Below the pieces are notes generated by a model. It was not told where the DNA came from. It did not search any database and saw only the letters and a list, made by a program, of their open reading frames with translations. A DNA stretch of 64,000 nt from Halorubrum sp. BV1 (GTDB lineage Archaea; Halobacteriota; Halobacteria; Halobacteriales; Haloferacaceae), in assembly GCF_000746205.1 (NCBI RefSeq), contig NZ_JQKV01000001.1, positions 484,814 through 548,813 on the forward strand, in the 5' to 3' direction. Both the position numbers and the translations under genes were made by a program. Shown one piece after another: positions 41,908 to 50,228 of the stretch (its first letter is position 1; each line of letters begins with the position of its first letter).

Positions 41908-42570
41908 TCAAAGCACCCATTCGGGGCGTTCCTTGATTAGATCCAAGATCGTATCAAGAGCCTGTTCCTTATCAGACTCCTTAGAGTCGTCTCGAATCTC
42001 TTCAGACCGTGTATGTACGTCCCCCAGCGCCGAATTAGACGCGAGGCCTTGACGATAACTGAGTTGAGTCTGCCCGCTGACCACCGCTATCGAGCTGTAA
42101 GTGAGCCCTGCGGCGATCGCTGCTGCATACAATACAGGGCTTTCGAGCCCCTCCTCAGAACCCATGAGATACGGCCAAGACATCTTGCCAACGAAATACC
42201 TCGACTCCACAAAAATGGATCCTGACGGCTTGAGAGTGATCTCGATAGTTGCGACTGGATCGGAAAAGTCCGGGTATCCAGCTTTCACAAAGACCGGGTC
42301 GTGAACGTCAGGGCCGAACTCGTGGTTCGCTGCGGCAACGCTATCAAAATGCTCCTCAATTGTTTCTGAAATGCTGAACCACGTCTGTCCGACTGATGTT
42401 TCGAGTTCTCGCACGTCGACGCTCGAATCAACCGACGTGATGTCGGGTAGCTCTGGAATCTCGCGTGGCAGGTCGAACAGGACAGAATCTAACGCGTCCA
42501 CTCCCGCGAAGAACTCCTCAATCGGTACTAGATCCGGGACTGAGTGTCCGACGTTCGGATTTTGAGCCAT
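41908..42570 (-). CDS. Unknown 220-aa protein
   Basis: A ~220-aa protein without recognisable family. An acidic N-terminus (DLVPIEEFFAGVDALDSVLFD) precedes a beta-rich middle with FGPDVHDPVFVKAGYPDFSD, ATIEITLKPSGSIFVESRYF and one hydrophobic helix (VLYAAAIAAGLTYSSIAVVS, about residue 150), then an acidic helical tail. ATG 42570 is used; the preceding TTG would add one residue. It has its own intergenic spaces on both sides and is probably monocistronic. Confidence 0.55.
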   Translation of the reverse strand: MAQNPNVGHSVPDLVPIEEFFAGVDALDSVLFDLPREIPELPDITSVDSSVDVRELETSVGQTWFSISETIEEHFDSVAAANHEFGPDVHDPVFVKAGYPDFSDPVATIEITLKPSGSIFVESRYFVGKMSWPYLMGSEEGLESPVLYAAAIAAGLTYSSIAVVSGQTQLSYRQGLASNSALGDVHTRSEEIRDDSKESDKEQALDTILDLIKERPEWVL

Positions 42571-42699
42571 CAATCGCTTACAGGGCTTGTTGGCCCATTA
42601 CTATGATTTGACTTAGAACATCATCAGTAAGTCTTGAAAACCGAACGTCTCCGCCACTAACAGTGGCTCCAGTCTCAGGAGGGTATTTAATCGAGTCTG

Positions 42700-43047
42700 C
42701 TAGTTCACCCCCGACCCTGGGAGAAGAACCGCGAATGAGTAAGCAACACGAAGGTTCGGACCGGGATATATCACGTTCCGCTCGTCGTCGTATCGGATTA
42801 TGTCCTCCTGATGCAAGCGGTCGAGATGGCCCTGTATGAGCGACACGTAGACTCGATGCTTTTCGTTACTACTGACCGCCTCTGGGTGCTTCTCGTGCTC
42901 GATGGCCGCGACGGCCTGAGCGAGGTCACCCACATCAATTGGCGGCTCAGGCCCCTCTTCCAGTAGGTACTGCACTACGTGGAGTCGTCTACGATTGCTG
43001 AGGACTACACCGAGTGGGACCTCGTGTTCGGAACTGGTGCTACTCAT
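42700..43047 (-). CDS. DUF7344-type winged-helix protein
   Basis: A ~115-aa protein matching the haloarchaeal DUF7344 wHTH pattern: VVLSNRRRLHVVQYLLEEG, VGDLAQAVAAIEHEKHP, HRVYVSLIQGHLDRLHQEDI then I-R-Y-D-D-E-R-N-V-I-Y as wing. It likely binds DNA and regulates a neighbouring gene. ATG 43047 (MSSTSSEHEVPLG) is preferred because the upstream 11 codons have no conserved features. It is divergent from the gene at 43359, with a hairpin-rich segment between. Confidence 0.65.
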   Translation of the reverse strand: MSSTSSEHEVPLGVVLSNRRRLHVVQYLLEEGPEPPIDVGDLAQAVAAIEHEKHPEAVSSNEKHRVYVSLIQGHLDRLHQEDIIRYDDERNVIYPGPNLRVAYSFAVLLPGSGVN

Positions 43048-43134
43048 CACTACCTCCACCAGTTGGACTGGTTGTGTCACTGTGCACCTGCGATCGAGCG
43101 AGATGCTTTTGTTCGCGGACTCGAATTTTCATGT

Positions 43135-43197
43135 GCGGTTTCACCGAACCGCGTCGGCCCGCGCCATACACGCGGGTCGTTTCGGGGAATGCCCCGA
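43135..43197. other. Three consecutive GC-rich hairpins, possible structured RNA or IS end
   Basis: Within 63 bp of otherwise AT-rich DNA are three perfect inverted repeats: GCGGTT/AACCGC (43135-43152), CCCGCG/CGCGGG (43158-43176) and TCGGGG/CCCCGA with a 4-base loop (43182-43197). The chain of hairpins is too regular for chance in this context. It resembles the structured ends of IS200/IS605-type elements or a small non-coding RNA; no transposase gene is beside it. It lies between two divergent genes. Confidence 0.5.
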
Positions 43198-43358
43198 GCC
43201 AACGCGGCTATGACTGGTTGCGGGCTAATATAGTATAAGCAGTTGTATCTTTGTCTACAGCGATTAGGTCTCTATCAGTCAGAGACACCGAGGAGGTTAG
43301 GTTTGTGAGAGAGGCCTCAGCGTTATAACGAACGATACCCCACCACACCACGGATCGT

Positions 43359-44030
43359 ATGACCGACCTTGAACAGCGAGACGACCGAGCGTTGATGAAG
43401 TTAGAAGATTCCGCCAAACGTGTCTCGATGGGCGATCTACCACCCAATCAGTTCCTCGACCCAGCTGCTCTGTACGTCGCACGGGCACCGGTCCCGTCGA
43501 GACTAACGGTTCTGAAGTCGCTGGGTCGTGCCTCGTATGGACGGAAGCACGCACACAAACCGGGAATTTCTCTCTTTGTCCCCGAGAATTCTATAGACAA
43601 TTTCGAAGAACTGAAAAAAGAAAATCGTGCTGTCGCGGCGAAGCCAACTGGCTACGAACTGGATTATCGTCCCATCCCATCGGGCGAGTGGAGTAATCTG
43701 GAACCGATACTCGACCATCTCTTGGAGCACATCGGCAAGGAATCTAAAATAGCGCAGGAGACCGAAGATGTCGATGGAAAACTCTCTAACTTCCTGCTCC
43801 CAGCAGTCATCTGTGTTTTTGAAATCATCGATGAGACGTGCGTTCGTTGGAGAGGGCCAGGGTCAGAAGGAAGAGTCCAGTTCGACGAGTCGCTCGAGGA
43901 GACTCGAGGACTTTCCGCGTGGGTACCTCCCAGCTGCCTCCACTCGGGCGCACAACCCACCGAGATCGCTAGGCTTTGCGACGCAGACAAGCGCGGTCAG
44001 TCACACACAATCGGAGAAATCGACCTGTGA
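43359..44030 (+). CDS. Unknown 223-aa protein
   Basis: A 223-aa protein with no recognised family. It is mixed alpha/beta and moderately charged, with PPNQFLDPAALYVARAPVPS, SYGRKHAHKPGISLFVPENS and a hydrophobic LPAVICVFEIIDETCV segment. The last ~60 residues have weaker coding character. The start at 43359 is supported by a TATA element lying inside the perfect palindrome CGTTATAACG (43321-43330), about 30 bp upstream, which suggests repression by a dimeric regulator. Confidence 0.45.
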   Translation: MTDLEQRDDRALMKLEDSAKRVSMGDLPPNQFLDPAALYVARAPVPSRLTVLKSLGRASYGRKHAHKPGISLFVPENSIDNFEELKKENRAVAAKPTGYELDYRPIPSGEWSNLEPILDHLLEHIGKESKIAQETEDVDGKLSNFLLPAVICVFEIIDETCVRWRGPGSEGRVQFDESLEETRGLSAWVPPSCLHSGAQPTEIARLCDADKRGQSHTIGEIDL

Positions 44031-44314
44031 ACGGGTTCGATCCTCACAGACGTTTCCGTAGTGAAGTGCCACATATTCGGCATCCTGGATTGGCATCTAA
44101 TCATATTTTGAGGACAACCCATCAAGAGATGGATCTACGTCAAAGCCACCAAACTCATTGCCTCCAACTGGCCCATTTAGTAAGTAGCTACGTCTTCGGG
44201 ATCCAAACCTAACAGTCGTTCACGAGCAGCAACCTCAGAGACGGTGGTCAGGACTATGTCAGATTCAGCGGAGAAGCGAAGGAGAATCCCAATCCCAGGT
44301 GGACCAGTCCATCC

Positions 44315-45418
44315 TCAGTAGTCGACTTCTTCCCCCTCTCGCATGATCCTGTCTATGAGTTCTTTGCGAGCCTCCATCTTCTCTTCGTCGTCGTTCTTGT
44401 CGTAGTAGGTCTCTAGGGTTTCGGGCGCAGCGTCCACGCGATCGCTCAGCACGCGCGGGGGTACCCCGTCACCACTGACATGGGTGATATATCCTCTTCG
44501 GACGGCGTGGGGCGACCGCGTGGATGGACAACCTGACGGCTTGTCTCGGTTCTCCGCCGTTTCACAGGTTCTGGGCTGTTTCCCGTGGGGACACGGTTTC
44601 CCGAGTTCGCAGGGCCGGGTCCACTTATAAACCATACCACGGATGGTGGACGGGTTCGCTCGACCGTGGGGCGTACCTATGAGCGGCATACGCCCGCGTT
44701 CGTCGGCAACTTCGGGGTGGTTGTACTGGAGATAGTGGTCGATGACTTCAGCTGTTTCCTCAGTAATGAAGACTCGTCGTTCTGAGTCGTTACGGTTTTT
44801 CAGCTTGGTACCTTCCCCCGGACGGTTACGCAGCTTGATGTGAGGTACCTCACCCTCGATTTCCACGTCGGATTTGTCGATCGAGTGAACGCTGCTGAGT
44901 CTCAGACCGCAGTCGACGAACAGTCGCCAGACGACTTCCTCTGCCTGTCCGCTTTCGGCTTTTGTGATGTGATTCAGGATCTCTTCTGCTCGATCATACT
45001 CGAGGATTTCATCGCTTGTTTCGTCTTCCTCGTCGATGTCTGGCACATGTACGCGATCGGCCATACCAGGAGCGACGTACTCCATCGACTCCATAGCGGT
45101 CATGAAGACTCGAATCGTCTTCATGTGCTCATGGATTGTCTTAGGAGCTAACACATCGACTTTCTGAACCGCTTCGGTCTGTCGCCACTCACGGTACTGT
45201 TCGATGTGGTGACCTCGAAGGTCGCAGACGTATTCGATTCCTTCGAGCTCACAGTATTCGACGAGGTAGTTCAGTCGCTTTCGATGAGTGTCGACGGTTC
45301 CTTGCGTGGTGCTGCTCTCAGCCTTGCGGCGACTGAGGTACGCCTCGACGGCCTCATCGACGGCGACCTGAATTGGATCGCGTGCGTTCGATGGTTGCCG
45401 TCTGTTCGGCCTACTCAT
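44315..45418 (-). CDS. Tyrosine recombinase / integrase C
   Basis: A 367-aa integrase of a different branch from copies A and D. The core-binding domain covers residues ~15-120 (TVDTHRKRLNYLVEYCELEG). Catalytic landmarks are the first Arg in VDCGLRLSSV, HAVRRGYITH as box II, and the Tyr in LETYYDKND. The Cys motif C-E-L-G-K-P-C-P-H-G and C-E-T-A-E are present. Its start overlaps by 8 bp an upstream gene that encodes only an integrase N-terminal domain. It is closest to the partial integrase at the right edge of the window. Confidence 0.88.
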   Translation of the reverse strand: MSRPNRRQPSNARDPIQVAVDEAVEAYLSRRKAESSTTQGTVDTHRKRLNYLVEYCELEGIEYVCDLRGHHIEQYREWRQTEAVQKVDVLAPKTIHEHMKTIRVFMTAMESMEYVAPGMADRVHVPDIDEEDETSDEILEYDRAEEILNHITKAESGQAEEVVWRLFVDCGLRLSSVHSIDKSDVEIEGEVPHIKLRNRPGEGTKLKNRNDSERRVFITEETAEVIDHYLQYNHPEVADERGRMPLIGTPHGRANPSTIRGMVYKWTRPCELGKPCPHGKQPRTCETAENRDKPSGCPSTRSPHAVRRGYITHVSGDGVPPRVLSDRVDAAPETLETYYDKNDDEEKMEARKELIDRIMREGEEVDY

Positions 45419-45746
45419 CTTCTCGCTCCCGCGCGAATTTCACGAACCTGACGATTGTTTTCATGTGACTATTGACTGTCGATTTGGCGAGTGTGTCGAC
45501 TTCGCTGGTTGCAGCGGTTCGTCGCCAGGACCGGTATTTGTCTGGATCGTGTGATGCCAGCTCGCTGATGGTGTTGATCCCCTGGTCGTCGCAGTAGTCC
45601 ACGAGGTATGCGAGTCGTCGCTTCTCGAGGTCGACTGTGGTCTGTTTGAGACCGCAGTCGTTCTTTCGGTGATCGAGGTACTTCCTGACTGCTTCTCGGA
45701 CCGTCCTGCCGGACTCGAACGCGTTGAGCCGTTTCTGTTCATTCAT
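45411..45746 (-). CDS. Stand-alone integrase core-binding (SAM-like) domain
   Basis: A 111-aa protein that aligns with residues ~1-115 of the adjacent integrase: T-V-R-E-A-V-R-K-Y-L-D-H-R-K, TTVDLEKRRLAYLVDYCDDQ, Y-R-S-W-R-R-T-A and VDTLAKSTVNSHMKTIVRFV correspond closely. It stops before the catalytic domain and overlaps the integrase start by 8 bp. It is either a truncation by recombination or a regulator that competes for core sites. The intact reading frame, start and overlap favour continued expression. Confidence 0.7.
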   Translation of the reverse strand: MNEQKRLNAFESGRTVREAVRKYLDHRKNDCGLKQTTVDLEKRRLAYLVDYCDDQGINTISELASHDPDKYRSWRRTAATSEVDTLAKSTVNSHMKTIVRFVKFAREREDE

Positions 45747-45780
45747 TGTTGTTTCCCTCCTGATCTTCGTAGCGTGAGTA

Positions 45781-45834
45781 GCAACTCACGACCCCGGATG
45801 CCCGCTCAAACCGGGCGCTGCTGTCGTGGGTTGC
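45781..45834. other. Long hairpin upstream of the integrase C operon
   Basis: GCAACTCACGAC (45781-45792) pairs with GTCGTGGGTTGC (45823-45834), 11 of 12 positions; inside it GCCCG (45800-45804) pairs with CGGGC (45812-45816) around a 7-base loop. It begins 35 bp beyond the start of the truncated integrase domain. It could be an attachment-site structure, a leader-RNA fold or an operator. Confidence 0.55.
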
Positions 45835-46020
45835 GACCACTCGTTCTGTGCGCATCATCGCGACTGAGTTTACGTCAGTCAGACCGACTTAAGGGTTAGG
45901 TCAAATTTTCTGATAAGAGTTAGGAAGAAGTGTAGATTATATCGAATAGAACGGCCGTATTCACCGAATTAGTTGATGGCAGCAAATCACGCTCTTATTT
46001 CTTGGAATATGATATGTCTC

Positions 46021-46104
46021 ACGCAGAGTGAGCACATCTCACTGTGCGTTAGACGGACACGGGGTTGTCGCACGCTCAGTGAAGTCACCGCACGCTGCGT
46101 GCGA
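46021..46104. other. Pair of hairpins in the 45.8-46.3 kb gene-free stretch
   Basis: ACGCAGAGTGAG (46021-46032) pairs with CTCACTGTGCGT (46038-46049) at 11 of 12 positions across a 5-base loop. TCGCACGC (46068-46075) pairs perfectly with GCGTGCGA (46097-46104). The rest of the 578-bp gene-free space between the two divergent integrases holds no ORF that looks coding. Position between integrases makes an attachment or recombination site plausible. Confidence 0.5.
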
Positions 46105-46283
46105 CTAACGAACTTAGCTGAAGCCAGATGTTCTCGCGCGCGCCCTACGGAACTGTACTGAGAGTCGGATCGATTCGCGAAGATTTAACACGATTCTACA
46201 CGTTTGGTATCCTGCGAACCGCATGACGGCGTCGACCCGCATCACGAAACATGATGAAATCTTCCGCGGTAAGCGGGGGGTGT

Positions 46284-46450
46284 TTTATAAGCAACCCGCC
46301 GCTGTCTGTGGAATCCTAAGCATCATGAAAACGGATGGGCGCTGCAGGCTTGCTTTCGACCGACGAAAGCATCGCCCTCTCGCGGTTTCCACCGCGTGAC
46401 TCGCAGCCTGTGTAAGGTTCCTGGTACGTTCGGGTTCGCCACCTCGAACC
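46284..46450 (+). promoter_or_regulatory. Integrase D promoter and leader with short upstream ORF
   Basis: TATA box TTTATAA (46284-46290), then, 35-41 bp on, ATG 46325 opens a 24-codon frame, M-K-T-D-G-R-C-R-L..., ending at TGA 46399. The stretch 46333-46350 (GGATGGGCGCTGCAGGCT) is identical to 12064-12081 in the integrase A leader, at the same distance from the upstream ATG. Small hairpins follow (GCTTTCG/CGAAAGC, GCGGT/ACCGC, GGTTCG/CGAACC), the last just before the integrase start. Here the upstream frame terminates, whereas in copy A it is fused to the integrase. Confidence 0.6.
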
Positions 46451-47461
46451 ATGAGTCTGGAACCAATCGAACCCGACACCGCGTTGGAACTCTACCTCGC
46501 GGACAAGGACAACGAACTCGCAGAGGCATCTCTCAAAGCTCACAAGTACCGTCTGGGCCACTTCATCCGCTGGTGCGACCAGCAAGACATCGAGAACCTC
46601 AACACCCTCAGCGGGCGGCAGCTCCAGCGCTACCGCGTTTGGAGACGCGACGAGGGCGACCTCTCGCCGGTCTCTGAGAAAACCCAGATGGACACTCTTC
46701 GCGTGTTCATTCGCTGGCTCGAAACCGTCGACGGCGTCGAACAAGACCTCAGCGAGAAAGTCCTCTCGCCGAACATCACGCCCGAACAGAATTCCCGCGA
46801 CGTGATGCTGGATGACGACCGCGCCACCAACGTCCTCGCCCAGCTCGAAAAATACCACTACGCGTCGATCGAGCACGTAACGATCGCGCTCATGTGGCAC
46901 ACGATGATGCGCATCGGTGGTGTTCACGCGCTCGACCTTGCCGATTATTACCCCGATGAACAGTACGTCAAGGTGCGGCATCGGCCCGAGACTGGAACGT
47001 CGATCAAGAACCAGGGTGACGGCGAGCGACTGGTCGCGCTCTCCGACGACATCTGTGAACTTCTCGACGACTGGATCGAAAACCAGCGTCGCGACGTCAC
47101 GGACGAATACGGCCGTGAAGCGCTACTGACGACTGCCCAAGGGCGGCCCTGCAAGTCGACGCTCAGAGTCTACGTCTACCAGTGGACACAGCCCTGCCGA
47201 TACGGTGCAGAATGCCCCCATAACCGCGACCCGGATGAATGCGAGGCGACCGATCGTGACCACGTTTCGAAGTGTCCTTCGTCAGTCAGTCCTCACGCGA
47301 TCCGCCGTGGGAGTATCACGCACAGTCTGAACAACGATATGCCCGACAAGGTCGTCAGCGACAGGGCCAACGTCAGCCAGGAGGTGATTGATACTCACTA
47401 CGATCGGCGTACAGAGCGTGAGCGGATGGAACAGAGGAGGGACTATCTCAACAATCTATAA
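46451..47461 (+). CDS. Tyrosine recombinase / integrase D
   Basis: A 336-aa close paralogue of integrase A, starting at the equivalent position (MSLEPIEPDTALELYLADKD). Core-binding domain residues ~5-105; first catalytic Arg in MMRIGGVHALD (about 154); HAIRRGSITH box II; Tyr in VIDTHYDRR (about 317). The Cys-rich insert CRYGAECPHNRDPDECEA is conserved. It is followed, as integrase A is, by a wHTH/TumE-like pair, although here the pair is in the same direction. The similarity of A and D points to duplication or insertion of related elements at two points of the island. Confidence 0.9.
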   Translation: MSLEPIEPDTALELYLADKDNELAEASLKAHKYRLGHFIRWCDQQDIENLNTLSGRQLQRYRVWRRDEGDLSPVSEKTQMDTLRVFIRWLETVDGVEQDLSEKVLSPNITPEQNSRDVMLDDDRATNVLAQLEKYHYASIEHVTIALMWHTMMRIGGVHALDLADYYPDEQYVKVRHRPETGTSIKNQGDGERLVALSDDICELLDDWIENQRRDVTDEYGREALLTTAQGRPCKSTLRVYVYQWTQPCRYGAECPHNRDPDECEATDRDHVSKCPSSVSPHAIRRGSITHSLNNDMPDKVVSDRANVSQEVIDTHYDRRTERERMEQRRDYLNNL

Positions 47462-47537
47462 TCTGACGGCAACCGTATAGACCATAGAATAATTTCCCCG
47501 GGAAACATATTTTACGTTGAAGCGCGAACGGTCACGT

Positions 47538-48077
47538 ATGAGTCCTGATTCGAGCCAGCCCAACAACACTAACGAGACGATCGCAAATGCGCGAGATGAC
47601 TGGAAAAACTCGACGACAGCGTTAGAGCGCGTTCAACAAGTTGTCGAACAGACGACGACGGCAAAAACAGCGGGCGAAATCGCCGACGAAGCGCTCGTGA
47701 GTGAGCCGACCGCTCGGAAGCATCTCAAGTCGTTAGTTGAGGTGGGAACAGCAGCTGCGACTGAGGAGAGTGGGGCCACGAAGTATGCCCGTAACGAAGA
47801 TACGCTCCTCTACCAGCGGATTCGAGAGCTGTCGACGAAACACAGTCGCGAAGAGTTGATCAAGAGCGTTCAGGATATGAAGAGCCGCATCAAGGATTTT
47901 GAGGACGAGTACGACGCGGCATCGCCAGAAGACCTCGCAACCTCGCTGGGGAACGACGCTCCTGAAGGCGCGTGGGAAGCGGTATCTGAGTGGCAGACGA
48001 CCGAACGGAATCTGCACATCGCCCAAGCCGCGATCAACTACGGGCGAGCCCGCGATCTCGGTGCGGCAACGCAGTAA
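47538..48077 (+). CDS. wHTH protein (DUF7342-like), putative antitoxin, copy C
   Basis: A 179-aa protein with winged helix at residues ~20-75 (ALERVQQVVEQTTTAKTAGE, SEPTARKHLKSLVEVG, GATKYARNED) and a helical C-terminal half with YDAASPEDLATSL, the motif common to copies A-C. ATG 47538 is preferred to the 7-codon longer frame. It lies 76 bp after integrase D and 3 bp before the TumE-like gene. Confidence 0.7.
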   Translation: MSPDSSQPNNTNETIANARDDWKNSTTALERVQQVVEQTTTAKTAGEIADEALVSEPTARKHLKSLVEVGTAAATEESGATKYARNEDTLLYQRIRELSTKHSREELIKSVQDMKSRIKDFEDEYDAASPEDLATSLGNDAPEGAWEAVSEWQTTERNLHIAQAAINYGRARDLGAATQ

Positions 48078-48080
48078 TCG

Positions 48081-48518
48081 ATGCCGGACGACATCTCTAA
48101 GCCAGTTGGCCCAGTCGACTATCCGATTCTCCAGCAGATTCGCGACCTGCTCTTGGAGGAAGAACCACTCGTCGAATCCACGACGTTTGACGACCCGGTG
48201 AATCCGACCGAACTCATCGTCAAATTCTCGGCGGGATTAGACTCTCCGGGCCGCATGGAAATCACGTGGTGGAAACGTGGCGCATATCGCTATCACTATA
48301 CAGAGCCTGATGGCGTGGATTTCCGCTTCGATTACCACCCGAAGGACGGCGCTCCAGATGCGCATTTTCATTCTCCACCAGACGCGGGGAACGCCGAGTC
48401 ATCGTTTCTCGCCGGCGTAACCCAACCGCAGATCGTGACCCGGGCCGTGATCACTCGTTGGCGACAGGCAGTTGTCGAGGACAAAGGGCTAGGCTCCCTG
48501 AATTCAGATAGTAACTGA
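48081..48518 (+). CDS. TumE-like putative toxin, copy C
   Basis: A 145-aa protein, the most diverged of the three. The family traits are RMEITWWKRGAYRYHYTEPD, then F-R-F-D-Y-H-P-K-D-G-A-P and D-A-H-F-H-S-P-P-D, where the P-H of the other copies has changed but the H-x-H and following P-P-D remain. It directly follows the wHTH gene. Function as toxin is inferred from family resemblance and pairing. Confidence 0.55.
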   Translation: MPDDISKPVGPVDYPILQQIRDLLLEEEPLVESTTFDDPVNPTELIVKFSAGLDSPGRMEITWWKRGAYRYHYTEPDGVDFRFDYHPKDGAPDAHFHSPPDAGNAESSFLAGVTQPQIVTRAVITRWRQAVVEDKGLGSLNSDSN

Positions 48519-48576
48519 TAGTTATAATCCCGTGTATCACACTTTTAAATACTTGATCGCCACTTGTTGTCGGTAG

Positions 48577-49278
48577 ATGACGGGACGATTTGCGATCGAT
48601 ATTGAAACCGTGAGTCCATCACTGGATCACTACGAGAAACCACCCGACTTCGAAGACCCGCGATACTTCGAACTTCTTGCGGTCGTCCTCGGATACGAAT
48701 CACCCGACGGTGAACGGGAAACAGAGATGCTCTTCCGAACGTCCAGCGCTCCTGAAGACGAATTTGACCTTGTCGCTCGCACACTTGGCTGGTTAGAAGA
48801 ACGAGAGGGAGACACCTATCTCACGTACGGTGGCGAATCCTTTGACGTCCCACAGCTGATCGGGCGTAGCGAAGCAACAGCGGAAAATCCCGATGAGCAA
48901 CAGACTACCGACCACCTTCGGCGTTTGCTTACAGAGGAATGGCAGCATCACGATCTTCAGCAGCCAGCGTGGGACGCGTTCGGTGATTACACCCGATTCG
49001 AGGAGGCCTGCGTAAACGTCGACATTGAGCCGGAAGAGACGCGCTGGGCCGAATTTGAACACGGCGTGGATCTTGATGACGTCCGCCCGTCGAAGTTCCA
49101 AGGTTTCGAGAAAGTGATCAACAAGGACATCACGGTCTTGGGCGAGCGGTATCTCGAGCTTGCTGACGTAGACGCAACCGAGACGCTAACGTTTCGATCG
49201 CTGCGCAACCTCTTGAAACACTACGGTCAGGAAGATACCGTGCACCTGTTTGATCTAGCCGAGAAGCGTCCCTTCTGA
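48577..49278 (+). CDS. RNase H-like 3'-5' exonuclease (DnaQ/PolB-type)
   Basis: A 233-aa protein with exonuclease landmarks: FAIDIETVSPSLDHYEKPPD at residue ~4 (Exo I D-x-E), TYLTYGGESFDVPQLIGR (Exo II-like, with the N-x-x-x-F/Y-D replaced by GESFD) and a later helical region with HHDLQQPAWDAFGDYTRFEE. The family is common on haloarchaeal mobile elements. It has a TATA box (CTTTTAAATA, 48542-48551) 27 bp upstream, implying a leaderless message. The damaged relative at 21040-21656 keeps the middle but not the catalytic start. Confidence 0.72.
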   Translation: MTGRFAIDIETVSPSLDHYEKPPDFEDPRYFELLAVVLGYESPDGERETEMLFRTSSAPEDEFDLVARTLGWLEEREGDTYLTYGGESFDVPQLIGRSEATAENPDEQQTTDHLRRLLTEEWQHHDLQQPAWDAFGDYTRFEEACVNVDIEPEETRWAEFEHGVDLDDVRPSKFQGFEKVINKDITVLGERYLELADVDATETLTFRSLRNLLKHYGQEDTVHLFDLAEKRPF

Positions 49279-49395
49279 CAAGATAGCGTTTCAAAAAGCT
49301 TCGGTTGCTCCGACGTCATCAGTCCAGAAACACAAAATCGAATTTTGACTGTTTGACGACATTCTCTTGTAGTTCTTCGTAGTCTGACGGTACAC

Positions 49396-49581
49396 ATGTT
49401 CGAAACCCTGCTCTCCGTCGGTACAGTTGAGTCAATAACTCTTGTTGAATCTGTTTCAGTAGAGATCACAGGCCCATTAGTCACGAGCTTTAGTGGTGGT
49501 TTAGCCCTTGGCAGCGTTTTGACAGGCGTTATCTTAGTCGTCGGGGGCGTTGCCTATGTTTTATTTATTGACAAATCTTAG
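49396..49581 (+). CDS. Small membrane protein
   Basis: A 61-aa protein with a hydrophobic C-terminal half: GGLALGSVLTGVILVVGGVA then YVLFIDKS, one clear transmembrane helix after a Ser/Val/Glu-rich N-terminus. It is convergent with the CARF-wHTH gene and their stop codons overlap. A short membrane protein next to a CARF sensor could be an effector, but it may also be an unrelated ORF. Confidence 0.4.
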   Translation: MFETLLSVGTVESITLVESVSVEITGPLVTSFSGGLALGSVLTGVILVVGGVAYVLFIDKS

Positions 49582-50228
49582 GCTGTCCAAGAGAGGTACA
49601 ATCGCCCCATATCGGTTAAATAGACGCGTTTGCTGCGGCCCTCAGTTTGTGTTTCTAGGAGCCCCTGTTCTGTGAGCCGATTGACGTGGTAACTAATTTT
49701 CTGGGCAGCCTCACCAAGCTCATCTCCAATTTCCCTGTAGATTACGCCTGTACGGCCTTGTTCGTCCCATCGCCCGATAGTCTTCAGTACGTCAAGCTGA
49801 AGCCCGTCAATTTCGAAGGTGAGCGGTTGTCTGGGGGTTGGAAGTTTTAGTACAAGGTCGTCAATAGACTCGTCACCTGTCTGTGGCTCCAGTACGTAGT
49901 AAGGGGTTGCGCCAACAAAGAATGCTGACGACGTTGCGCCGCCAGCTACGAGGTTAGTGCCGCCTGTAATATTGATATAAATATCTCTATCAGGATTTTC
50001 CTTGGTAATATCTACGACCGCATCTACAACATCTCGAAGATCAAATGCGTTGATTACTCGTTGATTTACATCGTAACCAAAGCGATCTAAGTCTGCGGTT
50101 AGCTCATCGCCCGTTTCAAGAAACGCGTCGCTTGTAAGCAGACAAACCGATTCTACACTACTGAATGCCCGAAGACCACGGTGGATGTGTTCAGTTGCGC
50201 GTCCGTGGGGAGTAATGTGCAAACTCAC
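49578..50228 (-). CDS. CARF-like domain plus winged helix regulator (DUF6293/HFX_2341 type)
   Basis: A 216-aa protein. Residues 1-~120 form a Rossmann-like CARF fold: HITPHGRATEHIHRGLRAF, DVVDAVVDITKENPDRDIYI and NITGGTNLVAGGATSSAFFV (about 84-105), whose G-G-T and downstream glycines line the nucleotide pocket in CARF proteins. Residues ~130-216 are a winged helix (GVIYREIGDELGEAAQKISY, HVNRLTEQGLLE, KRVYLTDMGRLYL). There is no CRISPR system in the window, so the ligand may come from elsewhere. It overlaps the 278-residue frame upstream by 4 bp and ends the nuclease-methyltransferase operon. Confidence 0.75.
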   Translation of the reverse strand: MSLHITPHGRATEHIHRGLRAFSSVESVCLLTSDAFLETGDELTADLDRFGYDVNQRVINAFDLRDVVDAVVDITKENPDRDIYINITGGTNLVAGGATSSAFFVGATPYYVLEPQTGDESIDDLVLKLPTPRQPLTFEIDGLQLDVLKTIGRWDEQGRTGVIYREIGDELGEAAQKISYHVNRLTEQGLLETQTEGRSKRVYLTDMGRLYLSWTA

